Positions 1-7,987 of a stretch of DNA of 64,000 bases are shown here, piece by piece. Made by a program: the position numbers and the translations under genes. The notes beneath the pieces were generated by a model. That model was not told the DNA's origin and did no database searches. It was given only the letters and a program-made list of their open reading frames with translations. The stretch comes from Arthrobacter pascens. Lineage in GTDB: Bacteria > Actinomycetota > Actinomycetes > Actinomycetales > Micrococcaceae. The stretch is from NCBI RefSeq assembly GCF_030815585.1, contig NZ_JAUSWY010000001.1, forward strand, positions 1,116,001-1,180,000, read 5' to 3'. Numbering within the stretch: the stretch's first letter is position 1; each line of letters opens with the position of its first letter.

Positions 1-572
1 GCAAGCCGTCCCGCGACCACCTGGGGCCGCGCACCATGATGCACGCAGATCCGGACACCTGGACGGCTCTGGCCAACTGGGCTGCCGACGCCTCCGGACT
101 TTTCCTCCGCGCCCAGTTGGAAGCCGGCGCCTCCGCGGGGCAGCTGTTTGATTCCTGGGCCGGTTCGCTGGGGCTGGCCGACTACACCAAGTACGTGGCG
201 CCCGCCTCTGCGCGGGCACTGGACCACGTCCGGCACCTCGGTGCGCCGCTGGTCCACTTCGGCACCGGAACCTCGGAATTGCTGGTGGCCATGCGCGACG
301 TGGGCGTGGATGTGGTGGGGGTGGATTACCGCCTTCCGCTGGATGAGGCGAACCGCCGTCTTGGCGGCACCGTGCCCCTTCAGGGAAACATCGATCCCGC
401 ACTGCTGTCCGCCCCCTGGGAGGTCTTGGAAACCCATGTCCGTGAAGTGATCGCGGCCGGTTCCACAGCGCCCGGGCATGTGCTGAACCTCGGCCACGGT
501 GTGCCGCCAGAAACAGATCCCGCCGTCCTGACCCGGGTTGTTGAACTCATCCACTCCATTTCCCCGGAGTAG
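1..572 (+). CDS. hemE: Uroporphyrinogen decarboxylase, C-terminal part
   Basis: Decarboxylates uroporphyrinogen III to coproporphyrinogen III in the cytoplasm. The gene is cut by the window start: the reading frame is open from base 3 (K-P-S-R-D-H...) and ends at TAG 570-572. About 190 residues are visible, roughly the last half of a family member of about 350 residues. HemE-like features are the PSRDH segment, LVHFGTGTSELL, the VVGVDYRLPL strand, and the GNIDPALL and HVLNLGHGVPPETD motifs near the C terminus. The stop lies 4 bases before the GTG chosen for cgoX, so the two genes are surely co-transcribed. The upstream start cannot be seen. Confidence 0.93.
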   Translation, partial: KPSRDHLGPRTMMHADPDTWTALANWAADASGLFLRAQLEAGASAGQLFDSWAGSLGLADYTKYVAPASARALDHVRHLGAPLVHFGTGTSELLVAMRDVGVDVVGVDYRLPLDEANRRLGGTVPLQGNIDPALLSAPWEVLETHVREVIAAGSTAPGHVLNLGHGVPPETDPAVLTRVVELIHSISPE

Positions 573-576
573 GCCC

Positions 577-2088
577 GTGGACAACTCGCCTGAGAGAACG
601 GGACGAGGCGCTGACGTGGGTGATTCACCGGCCAAGACTGCACTCGTGGCGGGGGGTGGGATTTCAGGCCTGCTGGCCGCACGGGACTTGTCCATGGCCG
701 GGTACGCCGTGACAGTCCTCGAAGCCAGCGACACTTGGGGCGGTTGTGTCGGCAGCCACGTGGTGGCCGGCCTCACGCTCGACAGCGGCGCTGAGTCCTT
801 TGCCACCCGCTCCTCAGCGGTGGCAGACCTTGCCGCCGAACTGGGACTGGCCGAAAAAATCGTTGCCCCCCGGCCGGGAGGGGCCTGGGTCCAGCTTCCG
901 GACGGTCCCCGCGAACTGCCCAAAACCGGCGTCCTGGGTATTCCCGCCAACCCCTGGGACCCGGAGGTGCGGCGTTCACTGGGTTTCCTCGGCTCGCTTC
1001 GGGCGTCTCTGGACAAATACCTGCCCGCATCCCTTGGGACTTCGGCCGACGTCACCAGCGTGTCATCGCTGGTGCGCGCACGGATGGGCCGCCGCGTGCT
1101 GGACCGACTCGTGGCTCCGGTGGTGGGGGGAGTGCACTCCGCCGATCCAGGCCTCCTCGACGTGGACATGGTGGCGCCCGGGCTTCGGGCGGGACTCCGC
1201 CTGCATGGCTCGCTGGCCGCCGCCGTCGCCGCCCAACGCCGCGGCCCCGTCACTCCGCCGCCGGCTGAAGCTCCGCCGTCGGCCGCGCCGTCACCACCTG
1301 CCGCGCCGTCGATTGCCAAGGCGGGCTCAGCCGTCGCCGGCCTTGAAGGCGGCATGCATATTCTGATCTCCGCGTTGCTGGGCGTGCTCCGGGACCGCGG
1401 CGTAACGCTGCTGCATGGCTGCCGTGCGGACGCGGTCGCCCGGACAGCGGCCGGTTGGCGCGTCACAGCGGGACATGAAACGTACGACGCCGGTCTGCTA
1501 GTGGTGGCGCTCGACGGCCCCGCCGCCGTCGGGCTGCTGGCTGAGGCACTGCCCGGACTCGCCGGGAAAAGCCCGGAAGGCGGACCCGATGTCAGGCTCG
1601 TCACACTCGTGGTGGACGTTCCGGAACTGGACCGCAGGCCACGGGGCACCGGAATCCTGGTGGCCCCCCAGACCCGAGGCATCGAGGCAAAAGCGTTGAC
1701 CCATGCAACCGGGAAGTGGGATTGGCTCGCTGCCGCGGCGGGGCCGGGCACGCACGTCCTTCGCCTCTCGTACGGGCGCGTCGACGGGTCCCCGTCCGGC
1801 ACCGGCGGACCCTCCACCGACAATGAACTGCTGGCCGCGTCGCTGCGGGACGCCTCGGCGCTGCTGGACGTGCCAGTCGAGTCGGAAGACGTCATCGGCT
1901 GGGACGTGGTCAGATGGCAGGGGGCGCTGCCCTTCGCTGCCGTGGGCCACAAGGCCCGGGTGGCAGACGTGCGACGAACCTGCACCCAGGCGGGCAGCCT
2001 CAGCGTGGTGGGCGGATGGGTGGCAGGGAACGGACTTGCGGCCGTTGTGGACGACACGCGGGACCAGATCCGCAGGCTTCTCAACTGA
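577..2088 (+). CDS. cgoX: Coproporphyrinogen III oxidase, HemY/CgoX type
   Basis: FAD enzyme of the protoporphyrinogen-oxidase family. In actinobacteria with chdC it oxidises coproporphyrinogen III to coproporphyrin III. The N terminus carries the dinucleotide-binding motif VAGGGISGLLAARD, then an amine-oxidase-like fold; the C terminus has GGWVAGNGLAAVVDD, the usual FAD-contact segment. The GTG at 577 is chosen because a GGAG lies about 8 bases upstream and the spacing to hemE is short; an upstream TTG (538) and a GTG at 616 are alternatives. 503 residues. Odd: a Pro/Ala-rich stretch at about residues 222-250 (bases 1240-1335) interrupts the fold and is probably a surface loop. The product assignment (coproporphyrin rather than protoporphyrin) is inferred from the chdC-cpfC neighbours. 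Confidence 0.92.
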   Translation: MDNSPERTGRGADVGDSPAKTALVAGGGISGLLAARDLSMAGYAVTVLEASDTWGGCVGSHVVAGLTLDSGAESFATRSSAVADLAAELGLAEKIVAPRPGGAWVQLPDGPRELPKTGVLGIPANPWDPEVRRSLGFLGSLRASLDKYLPASLGTSADVTSVSSLVRARMGRRVLDRLVAPVVGGVHSADPGLLDVDMVAPGLRAGLRLHGSLAAAVAAQRRGPVTPPPAEAPPSAAPSPPAAPSIAKAGSAVAGLEGGMHILISALLGVLRDRGVTLLHGCRADAVARTAAGWRVTAGHETYDAGLLVVALDGPAAVGLLAEALPGLAGKSPEGGPDVRLVTLVVDVPELDRRPRGTGILVAPQTRGIEAKALTHATGKWDWLAAAAGPGTHVLRLSYGRVDGSPSGTGGPSTDNELLAASLRDASALLDVPVESEDVIGWDVVRWQGALPFAAVGHKARVADVRRTCTQAGSLSVVGGWVAGNGLAAVVDDTRDQIRRLLN

Positions 2089-2189
2089 GCGTTGCCCTTG
2101 TTCAGCGCGCTGCCAGCCCCTCAAACATGCTCCGACAGTGCCGCCGCTGACTTTCATTTCACCCGCCGATGTGGCTAGGGTCGGTAACT

Positions 2190-2921
2190 ATGGTTGATTA
2201 CAGGTCCGAACTTTCACGTTCCCGGACCGGTATCCATGGGGGAATTCGACGCGGCACAGCAGCCGCCGCAGTCGGGGCGGTACTGGTCCTTTCGGCGGGG
2301 ATTCCCGCGTCACAGGCAGCAGATGGCAGTCCTGATTCCGGAGAGCCGGAAGTCCAGGTCACCGCTACTGGGGAGCTGGCAGTAGTGGACGGACTGCTGC
2401 AGGGGTTGCTCGGTTCCGGCACCCAACCGGCCTCGCCGAAACCTACCGCCACCACTTCCTCGCCTGCCGGCACTGTTTCCCCGTCGCCGACTCCCATATC
2501 GCCAGTTGCCCCGGCTCCCACCGCCGTTTCCCAGCCGCCTGCCACCAGCAGCACCAACGCCGCCCAGGCCGTCCCCACGGGTACGATGCAGGGTGCTGCC
2601 TCGGGGACAGTGCCGTCACCTCAGGGGGCCGGTTCCGGACTCCAGACAGGCTCCGAGCAGCAGCCCGCTGACCAGCAAGGCCCTGCCGCGGCAGAGTCCG
2701 GTGCGACCGACGAACCCACGCCCGGCGTAACCGCTCCAACGGCCGGATCCACGTCCCGCAGCGCCAGCCTCCAGGCCGCAGGAACCCCGGCGGTCAGCCG
2801 GCAGGGGATGGCTCCCGCGCCGCAGCCGGCGGTGGAGGCAGCCAAAGTATGGCTGGGAGTGGGCCTGCTGGGTACAGCGGGAGCCGCGGGACTTGTCTTC
2901 GCCAGGATCCGACGGATCTAG
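2190..2921 (+). CDS. Secreted Pro/Thr/Ser-rich protein with C-terminal membrane segment
   Basis: I do not recognise the family. The 243-residue product has an Arg-containing n-region followed by a hydrophobic stretch (TAAAAVGAVLVLSAGIPASQA) like a Sec signal peptide, a long low-complexity middle rich in Pro, Thr, Ser, Ala, Gln and Gly with no cysteines, and a C-terminal hydrophobic helix ending in RIRR. That topology suggests an extracytoplasmic, membrane-tethered protein. The ATG at 2190 is preceded by TAGGGT 8 bases upstream, which could be a -10 box for a leaderless message; an in-frame ATG at 2169 is possible. It lies between cgoX and chdC and splits an otherwise tight haem operon. It may have no haem role. 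Confidence 0.68.
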   Translation: MVDYRSELSRSRTGIHGGIRRGTAAAAVGAVLVLSAGIPASQAADGSPDSGEPEVQVTATGELAVVDGLLQGLLGSGTQPASPKPTATTSSPAGTVSPSPTPISPVAPAPTAVSQPPATSSTNAAQAVPTGTMQGAASGTVPSPQGAGSGLQTGSEQQPADQQGPAAAESGATDEPTPGVTAPTAGSTSRSASLQAAGTPAVSRQGMAPAPQPAVEAAKVWLGVGLLGTAGAAGLVFARIRRI

Positions 2922-2975
2922 CCGGCGCGGACCGTCCTTCCCGTGATGGCCGGACCTGAATCTGTGAAATACAAC

Positions 2976-2996
2976 ACTTCTACGCCATGTAGAAGT
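2976..2996. promoter_or_regulatory. Perfect inverted repeat upstream of chdC
   Basis: ACTTCTAC-gccat-GTAGAAGT, two perfect 8-base arms with a 5-base spacer, centred about 55 bases before the chdC start and downstream of the unknown secreted-protein gene. It is AT-richer than its surroundings and has no T-tract, so it looks like an operator rather than a terminator. The form resembles operators of dimeric winged-helix repressors (for example BlaI-type TACNNNGTA sites), but the regulator is not known. Confidence 0.6.
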
Positions 2997-3040
2997 CATC
3001 AGTTTCGACTTGGCGCAGAGGAAGGGGCAAACTGGTAAGC

Positions 3041-3742
3041 ATGAGCCACACTTCTGCCGAATCTGTCACTAAAACCGATGAATCAGCCGAGCAGTTTTTC
3101 ACCCTCTGGACTGTTTTCAAGCGGTCTGCTGACGTGTTGCGCAGCGGCGATGCTGCCGAAGACTTCGATGCGCTGCTGTCCCGCTTGGCCGAGGCCGGTG
3201 TGACCCACCGCGGAAGCTATGACGTCTCGGCCATGCGCGCCGACGCCGACGTTATGGTGTGGCTCCATGGCGCTAAGCCCGAAGCCTTGCAGCAGGCCAT
3301 CCGCGATATCCGCCGCAGCAAGCTCTTCGCGGGGACGGAAATTGTCTGGTCCGCCATGGGCGTGCACCGCGAGGCCGAGTTCGCCAAGAACCACACGCCC
3401 GCCTATTCACGCGGTGTCGAACCGGCCGAATGGCTCTGCGTCTACCCGTTTGTTCGCTCCTACGAGTGGTACCTCCTGCCCGAGGCCGAGCGCGGCAAGA
3501 TGCTTCGCGACCACGGAATGCTGGGCCGCGAGTTCCCGCAGGTCATCTCCAACACGGTGTCCTCCTTCGCGCTGGGGGACTGGGAATGGATCCTGGGCCT
3601 GGAAGCTCCCGACCTGGTTGACCTCGTTGACCTGATGCGGCACCTCCGTTCCACCGAGGCCCGCAACCACGTGCGGGAGGAAATCCCGTTCTACACCGGC
3701 CGCCGCATCGCAGCAGCGGAGATTGCCGAGGTCCTCGCGTGA
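3041..3742 (+). CDS. chdC: Coprohaem decarboxylase ChdC (HemQ)
   Basis: Last step of the coproporphyrin-dependent haem pathway: H2O2-dependent oxidative decarboxylation of coprohaem to haem b. The 233-residue protein is a chlorite-dismutase-fold enzyme of the actinobacterial type. Residues in the expected places are Tyr135 in VYPFVRSYEWYLLP (catalytic Tyr), His158 in DHGMLGREF (proximal haem ligand) and His118 in KNHTP. These agree in number with those described for the Corynebacterium diphtheriae enzyme. A purine-rich AGAGGAAGGGG lies about 13 bases before the ATG, a slightly long spacing. The stop overlaps the GTG of cpfC. A perfect palindrome sits upstream and may control it. Confidence 0.96.
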   Translation: MSHTSAESVTKTDESAEQFFTLWTVFKRSADVLRSGDAAEDFDALLSRLAEAGVTHRGSYDVSAMRADADVMVWLHGAKPEALQQAIRDIRRSKLFAGTEIVWSAMGVHREAEFAKNHTPAYSRGVEPAEWLCVYPFVRSYEWYLLPEAERGKMLRDHGMLGREFPQVISNTVSSFALGDWEWILGLEAPDLVDLVDLMRHLRSTEARNHVREEIPFYTGRRIAAAEIAEVLA

Positions 3743-5007
3743 GCCCGCTGGATCCCCGGACAACGGCGGCCGCCGGGACCACGGTGAATCCCGTTACCGA
3801 AGCCGGACGGATGGCGCCCAAAGACTACGATGCCGTCCTGCTCGCCTCCTTCGGCGGGCCCGAGGGCCAAGAGGACGTCATCCCGTTCCTCCGTAACGTC
3901 ACGCGGGGCCGCGGCATCCCGGATGAGCGGCTCGAAGAGGTTTCGCACCACTACCGCGCCAACGGCGGCATCAGCCCCATCAACCAGCAGAACCGCGAGC
4001 TCAAGGCCGCCCTGGAAGCGGAGCTCGCCGCCCGCGGCATTGTGCTTCCTGTGCTCTGGGGCAACCGCAACTGGGCCCCCTACATCCCGCAGACTCTGCA
4101 GGAAGCGTACGACGCCGGACACCGCAAGCTGCTCATGATCACCACGAGCGCCTACTCCTGTTACTCCAGCTGCCGCCAGTACCGCGAGGACATCGGCATG
4201 GCGCTGACCGAAACCGGACTGGACGGCCGGCTTGAGGTGGACAAGGTACGCCAGTATTTCGACCACCCTGGCTTCGTGGAGCCGTTTATCGAAGGAACGG
4301 CTGCCGGCCTGGCCGAGGTCCGTGCCCAGCTGGCCGCTGCCGGCAGCCCGGACGCCCCCATGCACATCCTGTTCGCCACGCATTCCATCCCCACCCGCGA
4401 CGCCGAGGCCGCCGGACGCTCGGAGGCCGAGCCGCGCGACTTCGAAGAAGGGTCGGCGTACGTCGCCCAGCACCTTGCGACGGGCGCGGCAGTCATGAGC
4501 CGGGTTGAGGCCGAATCAGGCCAGACCGCACCGTGGTCCCTGGTGTACCAGTCCCGCTCCGGCGCCCCGCACGTCCCGTGGCTGGAGCCGGACATCAACG
4601 ATGCCATCGAGGAACTGGCTGGGACAGGTGTCAAGGGAATCGTCATTGTGCCGCTGGGATTCGTCAGCGACCACATGGAGGTTGTCTGGGATTTGGACAC
4701 CGAAGCCCTGGAGACCTGCAGCAAGCTGGGCCTTGCCGCCATCCGCGTACCCACCCCCGGCACGCACCGCACCTTCGTGAGCGGGCTGGTGGACCTCATC
4801 TCGGAACGGACGCTGTCCAACAACATCAGCGACCGCCCGGCCATGACCAAGCTGGGTCCCTGGTATGACGTCTGCCAGCCTGGGTGCTGCGCCAACTTCC
4901 GCGGTGAGAAGCCGACCATCGCCGGCGCTGACACCACCGTTGGTACCGGACACGACGCGTACCCGGCTGCCACGGCAGGCCTGGCCGGGGGAGCAGGCAT
5001 CCAGTGA
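3739..5007 (+). CDS. cpfC: Coproporphyrin III ferrochelatase
   Basis: Inserts Fe2+ into coproporphyrin III to give coprohaem (HemH family). The catalytic His lies in ATHSIPTRD (His215), and an acidic partner lies in SDHMEVVWD (Glu314). Cysteines cluster near the C terminus (CQPGCC, Cys379/383/384), with Cys141 and Cys145 in SAYSCYSSCRQY. This agrees with the [2Fe-2S] cluster known in actinobacterial ferrochelatases, though exact ligands are not proven here. The GTG at 3739 overlaps the chdC stop and has GAGG 7 bases upstream; an ATG at 3811 would remove 24 poorly conserved residues. 422 residues, with an Ala/Gly-rich tail after the cysteines. Confidence 0.95.
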   Translation: MSPLDPRTTAAAGTTVNPVTEAGRMAPKDYDAVLLASFGGPEGQEDVIPFLRNVTRGRGIPDERLEEVSHHYRANGGISPINQQNRELKAALEAELAARGIVLPVLWGNRNWAPYIPQTLQEAYDAGHRKLLMITTSAYSCYSSCRQYREDIGMALTETGLDGRLEVDKVRQYFDHPGFVEPFIEGTAAGLAEVRAQLAAAGSPDAPMHILFATHSIPTRDAEAAGRSEAEPRDFEEGSAYVAQHLATGAAVMSRVEAESGQTAPWSLVYQSRSGAPHVPWLEPDINDAIEELAGTGVKGIVIVPLGFVSDHMEVVWDLDTEALETCSKLGLAAIRVPTPGTHRTFVSGLVDLISERTLSNNISDRPAMTKLGPWYDVCQPGCCANFRGEKPTIAGADTTVGTGHDAYPAATAGLAGGAGIQ

Positions 5008-6002
5008 CCGTCCGGATCGGAACCAGGGCAAGCAAGCTCGCCCTGACGCAGACACAGCAGACTGCTGACCGGCTGGCCGCCGTCGGAGGTTTCGCGGTTG
5101 AACTGGTGCGCATCCGCACCGACGGCGACATCCTCAAAGGTTCGCTGTCCCAGATGGGTGGCACGGGGGTATTTGTGACCGCGCTCCGTGACGCCCTGCT
5201 GCGGAACGAGTGCGATGTCGCGGTCCACTCGCTCAAGGACCTGCCCACCGGCGCGCCCGTTGGACTGACGCTGGCAGCCACGCCACGCCGGGTCGATGTG
5301 CGTGATGTCCTCTGCTCACGCGACGGCCTGAAGCTGTCAGACCTGCCTTCGGGCGCCACCGTGGGAACAGGTTCGCCCCGCCGTGCGGCACAACTCCGTG
5401 CGGCCCGGCCGGACCTGCAGATCATCGATATCCGCGGCAACGTGGACACCCGGCTGGGCCGGGTTCCCGGGCTGCCGGGGAACACCACGGACCAGGTTGT
5501 GCCGGGCAAATCCTGCGACCTTGACGCCGTTGTCCTGGCCGCGGCGGGGCTTGAGCGGATCAGCAGGTTGGACGCTGTCAGTGAGTTCCTCGAAACGGAT
5601 GTGATGCTCCCGGCTGCCGGACAGGGCTCGCTGGCCATTGAATGCCGGACCGCCGACGCGCCCCGCAAGGCAGGTTCAACCGAAGGCTCCCAGGGCGTCC
5701 TTGCCCAGGCCCTCGCGGCGCTGGACGATCCGGACACCAGGCTTGCCGTCACCGCCGAGCGCGCGCTCCTTGCCCGGCTCGAAGCCGGCTGCGCCGCGCC
5801 GGTGGGCGCCTATGCGTACCGCAAGGGCAGCATGTTGCACCTCGAAGCCGTGGTCTGTGCTGTGGATGGGACGGCTTCGGTCCGCGACAAGCGTGCTACA
5901 GACGGACTGACCGAGGTAGGCGCCACGCTGCTTGGCATTGAACTGGCCGAGGTCCTCCTTGCCGGCGGCGCCGCCGACATCGCAGACCTCCAGGCCTCCT
6001 GA
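5004..6002 (+). CDS. hemC: Hydroxymethylbilane synthase (porphobilinogen deaminase)
   Basis: Polymerises four porphobilinogen units to hydroxymethylbilane on a covalently bound dipyrromethane cofactor. The cofactor Cys is Cys263 in LEAGCAAPVGAYA, and the catalytic Asp lies in HSLKDLPT (about residue 79). Other family hallmarks are IGTRASKLALTQT at the N terminus, GTGSPRRAAQL and IDIRGNVDTRL for substrate binding, and LPAAGQGSLAIE. The GTG start overlaps the cpfC stop by 4 bases, so translation is probably coupled. 332 residues, slightly longer than usual because of a short insertion around residues 216-232. Confidence 0.97.
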   Translation: MTVRIGTRASKLALTQTQQTADRLAAVGGFAVELVRIRTDGDILKGSLSQMGGTGVFVTALRDALLRNECDVAVHSLKDLPTGAPVGLTLAATPRRVDVRDVLCSRDGLKLSDLPSGATVGTGSPRRAAQLRAARPDLQIIDIRGNVDTRLGRVPGLPGNTTDQVVPGKSCDLDAVVLAAAGLERISRLDAVSEFLETDVMLPAAGQGSLAIECRTADAPRKAGSTEGSQGVLAQALAALDDPDTRLAVTAERALLARLEAGCAAPVGAYAYRKGSMLHLEAVVCAVDGTASVRDKRATDGLTEVGATLLGIELAEVLLAGGAADIADLQAS

Positions 6003-6038
6003 TCCGGGCCGTGCGTACGCGGCCCCGGGCGGCTTGAG

Positions 6039-6950
6039 ATGGCAGGCCAGGACAGCATCGAAGGGCGCCAGCCGCAACATCGTCCGCTGGCACATGCACG
6101 TGTCCTGATCACCCGCAGCCCCGAACGGTCACTGACTCTGCTCGCGGCCCTGGAACAGGCCGGTGCAGAAGCCCTGTTGCTTCCGCTCATTGATTTTGAG
6201 CGCGCCCCGGACCAGCATTCCCTTGACGTGGCCTGCGACGCGCTGGGCGCGGGCGCCTTTGACTGGCTGGTGGTCAGCAGCGCCACCACTGTGCATGTCC
6301 TCAGGGACAAGGCGGCCGAACGGGGCCTCACCCTTGGCGGCTGGATGCCGGCCTCAACCCGCGTGGCCGCCATCGGACCCGCCTCCCGCAGCCTGCTTGA
6401 AGCGGACGGCGTTGCCGTGGCGCTGACACCCGAAGATTCGCAGTCCGCCGCCGGCCTGCTGGCCGTCTGGCCGGAGAATGCAGGAAAAGTGCTCCTGCCG
6501 CAGGCCGACATCGCCGCCCCTCGGCTGGCGGAGGGACTGGCTGCCGCCGGGGCAGCCGTGACGGTCGTCCCGGCGTACCGGACCGTGGACTATCCGGCGG
6601 ACGAGGAACGCAGGCTGCCCCTCAATCCGCCGGTGGACGTACCGCCCGGGAAGTCAGGACGTCCCCCGGCCCCGCCGTCGTACAAGCTGCTGAGTCCGGA
6701 AGGCGCCCGGGCGGAGGTGGCAGCCGGCCGGCTGCACGCCGTCGTCGCCGCGTCACCAAGCGCCGTACGGCGCATCCACGGCGCGCTTTCGCCCCTGGGC
6801 GGCTGCCGCTTTGTGGCCATCGGGCGGTCGACGGCGGACGAGGCTGCCGCACTTGGCCTTGAGGTGGCGGCCGTTGCGGCAAGGCCCACGCCGGAAGGGC
6901 TGGTCATCGCCATTTCCGAAGCCTTGAACTCCCGCAAAGCGCCGCCCTGA
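6039..6950 (+). CDS. hemD: Uroporphyrinogen-III synthase
   Basis: Cyclises hydroxymethylbilane with ring-D inversion to uroporphyrinogen III. The sequence is weakly conserved, as usual for the family, but shows the two-domain pattern: [10 protein letters not shown] at the N terminus, [25 protein letters not shown], then [18 protein letters not shown] and VPAYRTV, and finally [12 protein letters not shown] and [12 protein letters not shown]. Position between hemC and hemB strongly supports the call. Odd: a Pro-rich insertion of about 20 residues (about 195-215, [20 protein letters not shown]) after the YRTV strand. 303 residues. The ATG is 36 bases after the hemC stop, with only a weak purine-rich site. 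Confidence 0.9.
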   Translation: MAGQDSIEGRQPQHRPLAHARVLITRSPERSLTLLAALEQAGAEALLLPLIDFERAPDQHSLDVACDALGAGAFDWLVVSSATTVHVLRDKAAERGLTLGGWMPASTRVAAIGPASRSLLEADGVAVALTPEDSQSAAGLLAVWPENAGKVLLPQADIAAPRLAEGLAAAGAAVTVVPAYRTVDYPADEERRLPLNPPVDVPPGKSGRPPAPPSYKLLSPEGARAEVAAGRLHAVVAASPSAVRRIHGALSPLGGCRFVAIGRSTADEAAALGLEVAAVAARPTPEGLVIAISEALNSRKAPP

Positions 6951-7006
6951 TCCGGGCCGCAGCGCAGGACTCCCAACGCACACTGAAACGACGTGAAGGA
7001 CAGATC

Positions 7007-7987
7007 ATGAGTTTTCCCAACCAACGCCCGCGCCGCCTCCGCACCACCGCGGCGATGCGCAGGTTGACCGCTGAAACCCGGCTGGCCCCCGCTGAGCTGA
7101 TTCTGCCTGCCTTCATCAGGGAGGGCCTCACGCAGCCGAACCCGATCACGTCCATGCCCGGCGTGGTGCAGCACACCACAGACACCCTCAAGCGGGCCGC
7201 TGCAGAGGCCGTTGAGCTCGGCGTCGGAGGCATCATGCTCTTCGGTATACCGGCCGTCAGGGATGCCGAAGGCAGTGCCTCCCTGGATCCCGACGGAGTG
7301 CTCAATAAGGCAATCCGCGATGTCCGCTCCGAAGTGGGCGATGAGCTGGTGATCATGAGTGATGTCTGCCTGGACGAATTCACAGACCATGGACACTGCG
7401 GAGTGCTGGATGCCGCAGGGTACGTGGACAACGACCGGACGGTGGAGATCTACGCCAGAATGGCCGTGGCGCAGGCCGACGCCGGAGCCCACATGTTGGG
7501 CCCTTCGGGGATGATGGACGGCCAGGTCGCGGCCATCCGCCGGGCGCTGGACCAGGCCGGACACACCAGCACGTCCGTGGTGGCGTACGCCGCCAAGTAC
7601 GCCTCGGCGTTCTACGGCCCGTTCCGCGAGGCCGTGGATTCGCAGCTCAAGGGGGACAGGCGGACCTACCAGATGGATTCCGGAAACCGCCGCGAGGCCA
7701 TCCGGGAAGTTGAGCTGGACCTCGCCGAAGGTGCGGACATCGTGATGGTCAAACCCGCCATGAGCTATCTGGACATCGTGGCCGACGTGGCCGCCATGAG
7801 CCCGGTCCCTGTTGCGGCGTACCAGATTTCCGGGGAGTACGCCATGATCGAGGCCGCCGCCGCCAACGGCTGGATTGACCGCCGTGCAGCCATTACCGAA
7901 TCCGTGTTGGGCATCAGGCGGGCGGGCGCGGACATGGTGCTGACCTACTGGGCGTCCGAGCTCGCCGGCTGGCTGAAGGAATCCTGA
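7007..7987 (+). CDS. hemB: Delta-aminolevulinic acid dehydratase (porphobilinogen synthase)
   Basis: Condenses two 5-aminolevulinate molecules to porphobilinogen. The Schiff-base lysines are Lys197 ([15 protein letters not shown]) and Lys249 ([13 protein letters not shown]). The metal-site motif reads [14 protein letters not shown], with Cys121, Asp123 and Cys131. It is intermediate between the three-Cys zinc type and the Asp-rich magnesium type. GAAGGA about 6 bases upstream supports the ATG. 326 residues, the normal length. The stop overlaps the ATG of the next gene by one base. Confidence 0.97.
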   Translation: MSFPNQRPRRLRTTAAMRRLTAETRLAPAELILPAFIREGLTQPNPITSMPGVVQHTTDTLKRAAAEAVELGVGGIMLFGIPAVRDAEGSASLDPDGVLNKAIRDVRSEVGDELVIMSDVCLDEFTDHGHCGVLDAAGYVDNDRTVEIYARMAVAQADAGAHMLGPSGMMDGQVAAIRRALDQAGHTSTSVVAYAAKYASAFYGPFREAVDSQLKGDRRTYQMDSGNRREAIREVELDLAEGADIVMVKPAMSYLDIVADVAAMSPVPVAAYQISGEYAMIEAAAANGWIDRRAAITESVLGIRRAGADMVLTYWASELAGWLKES

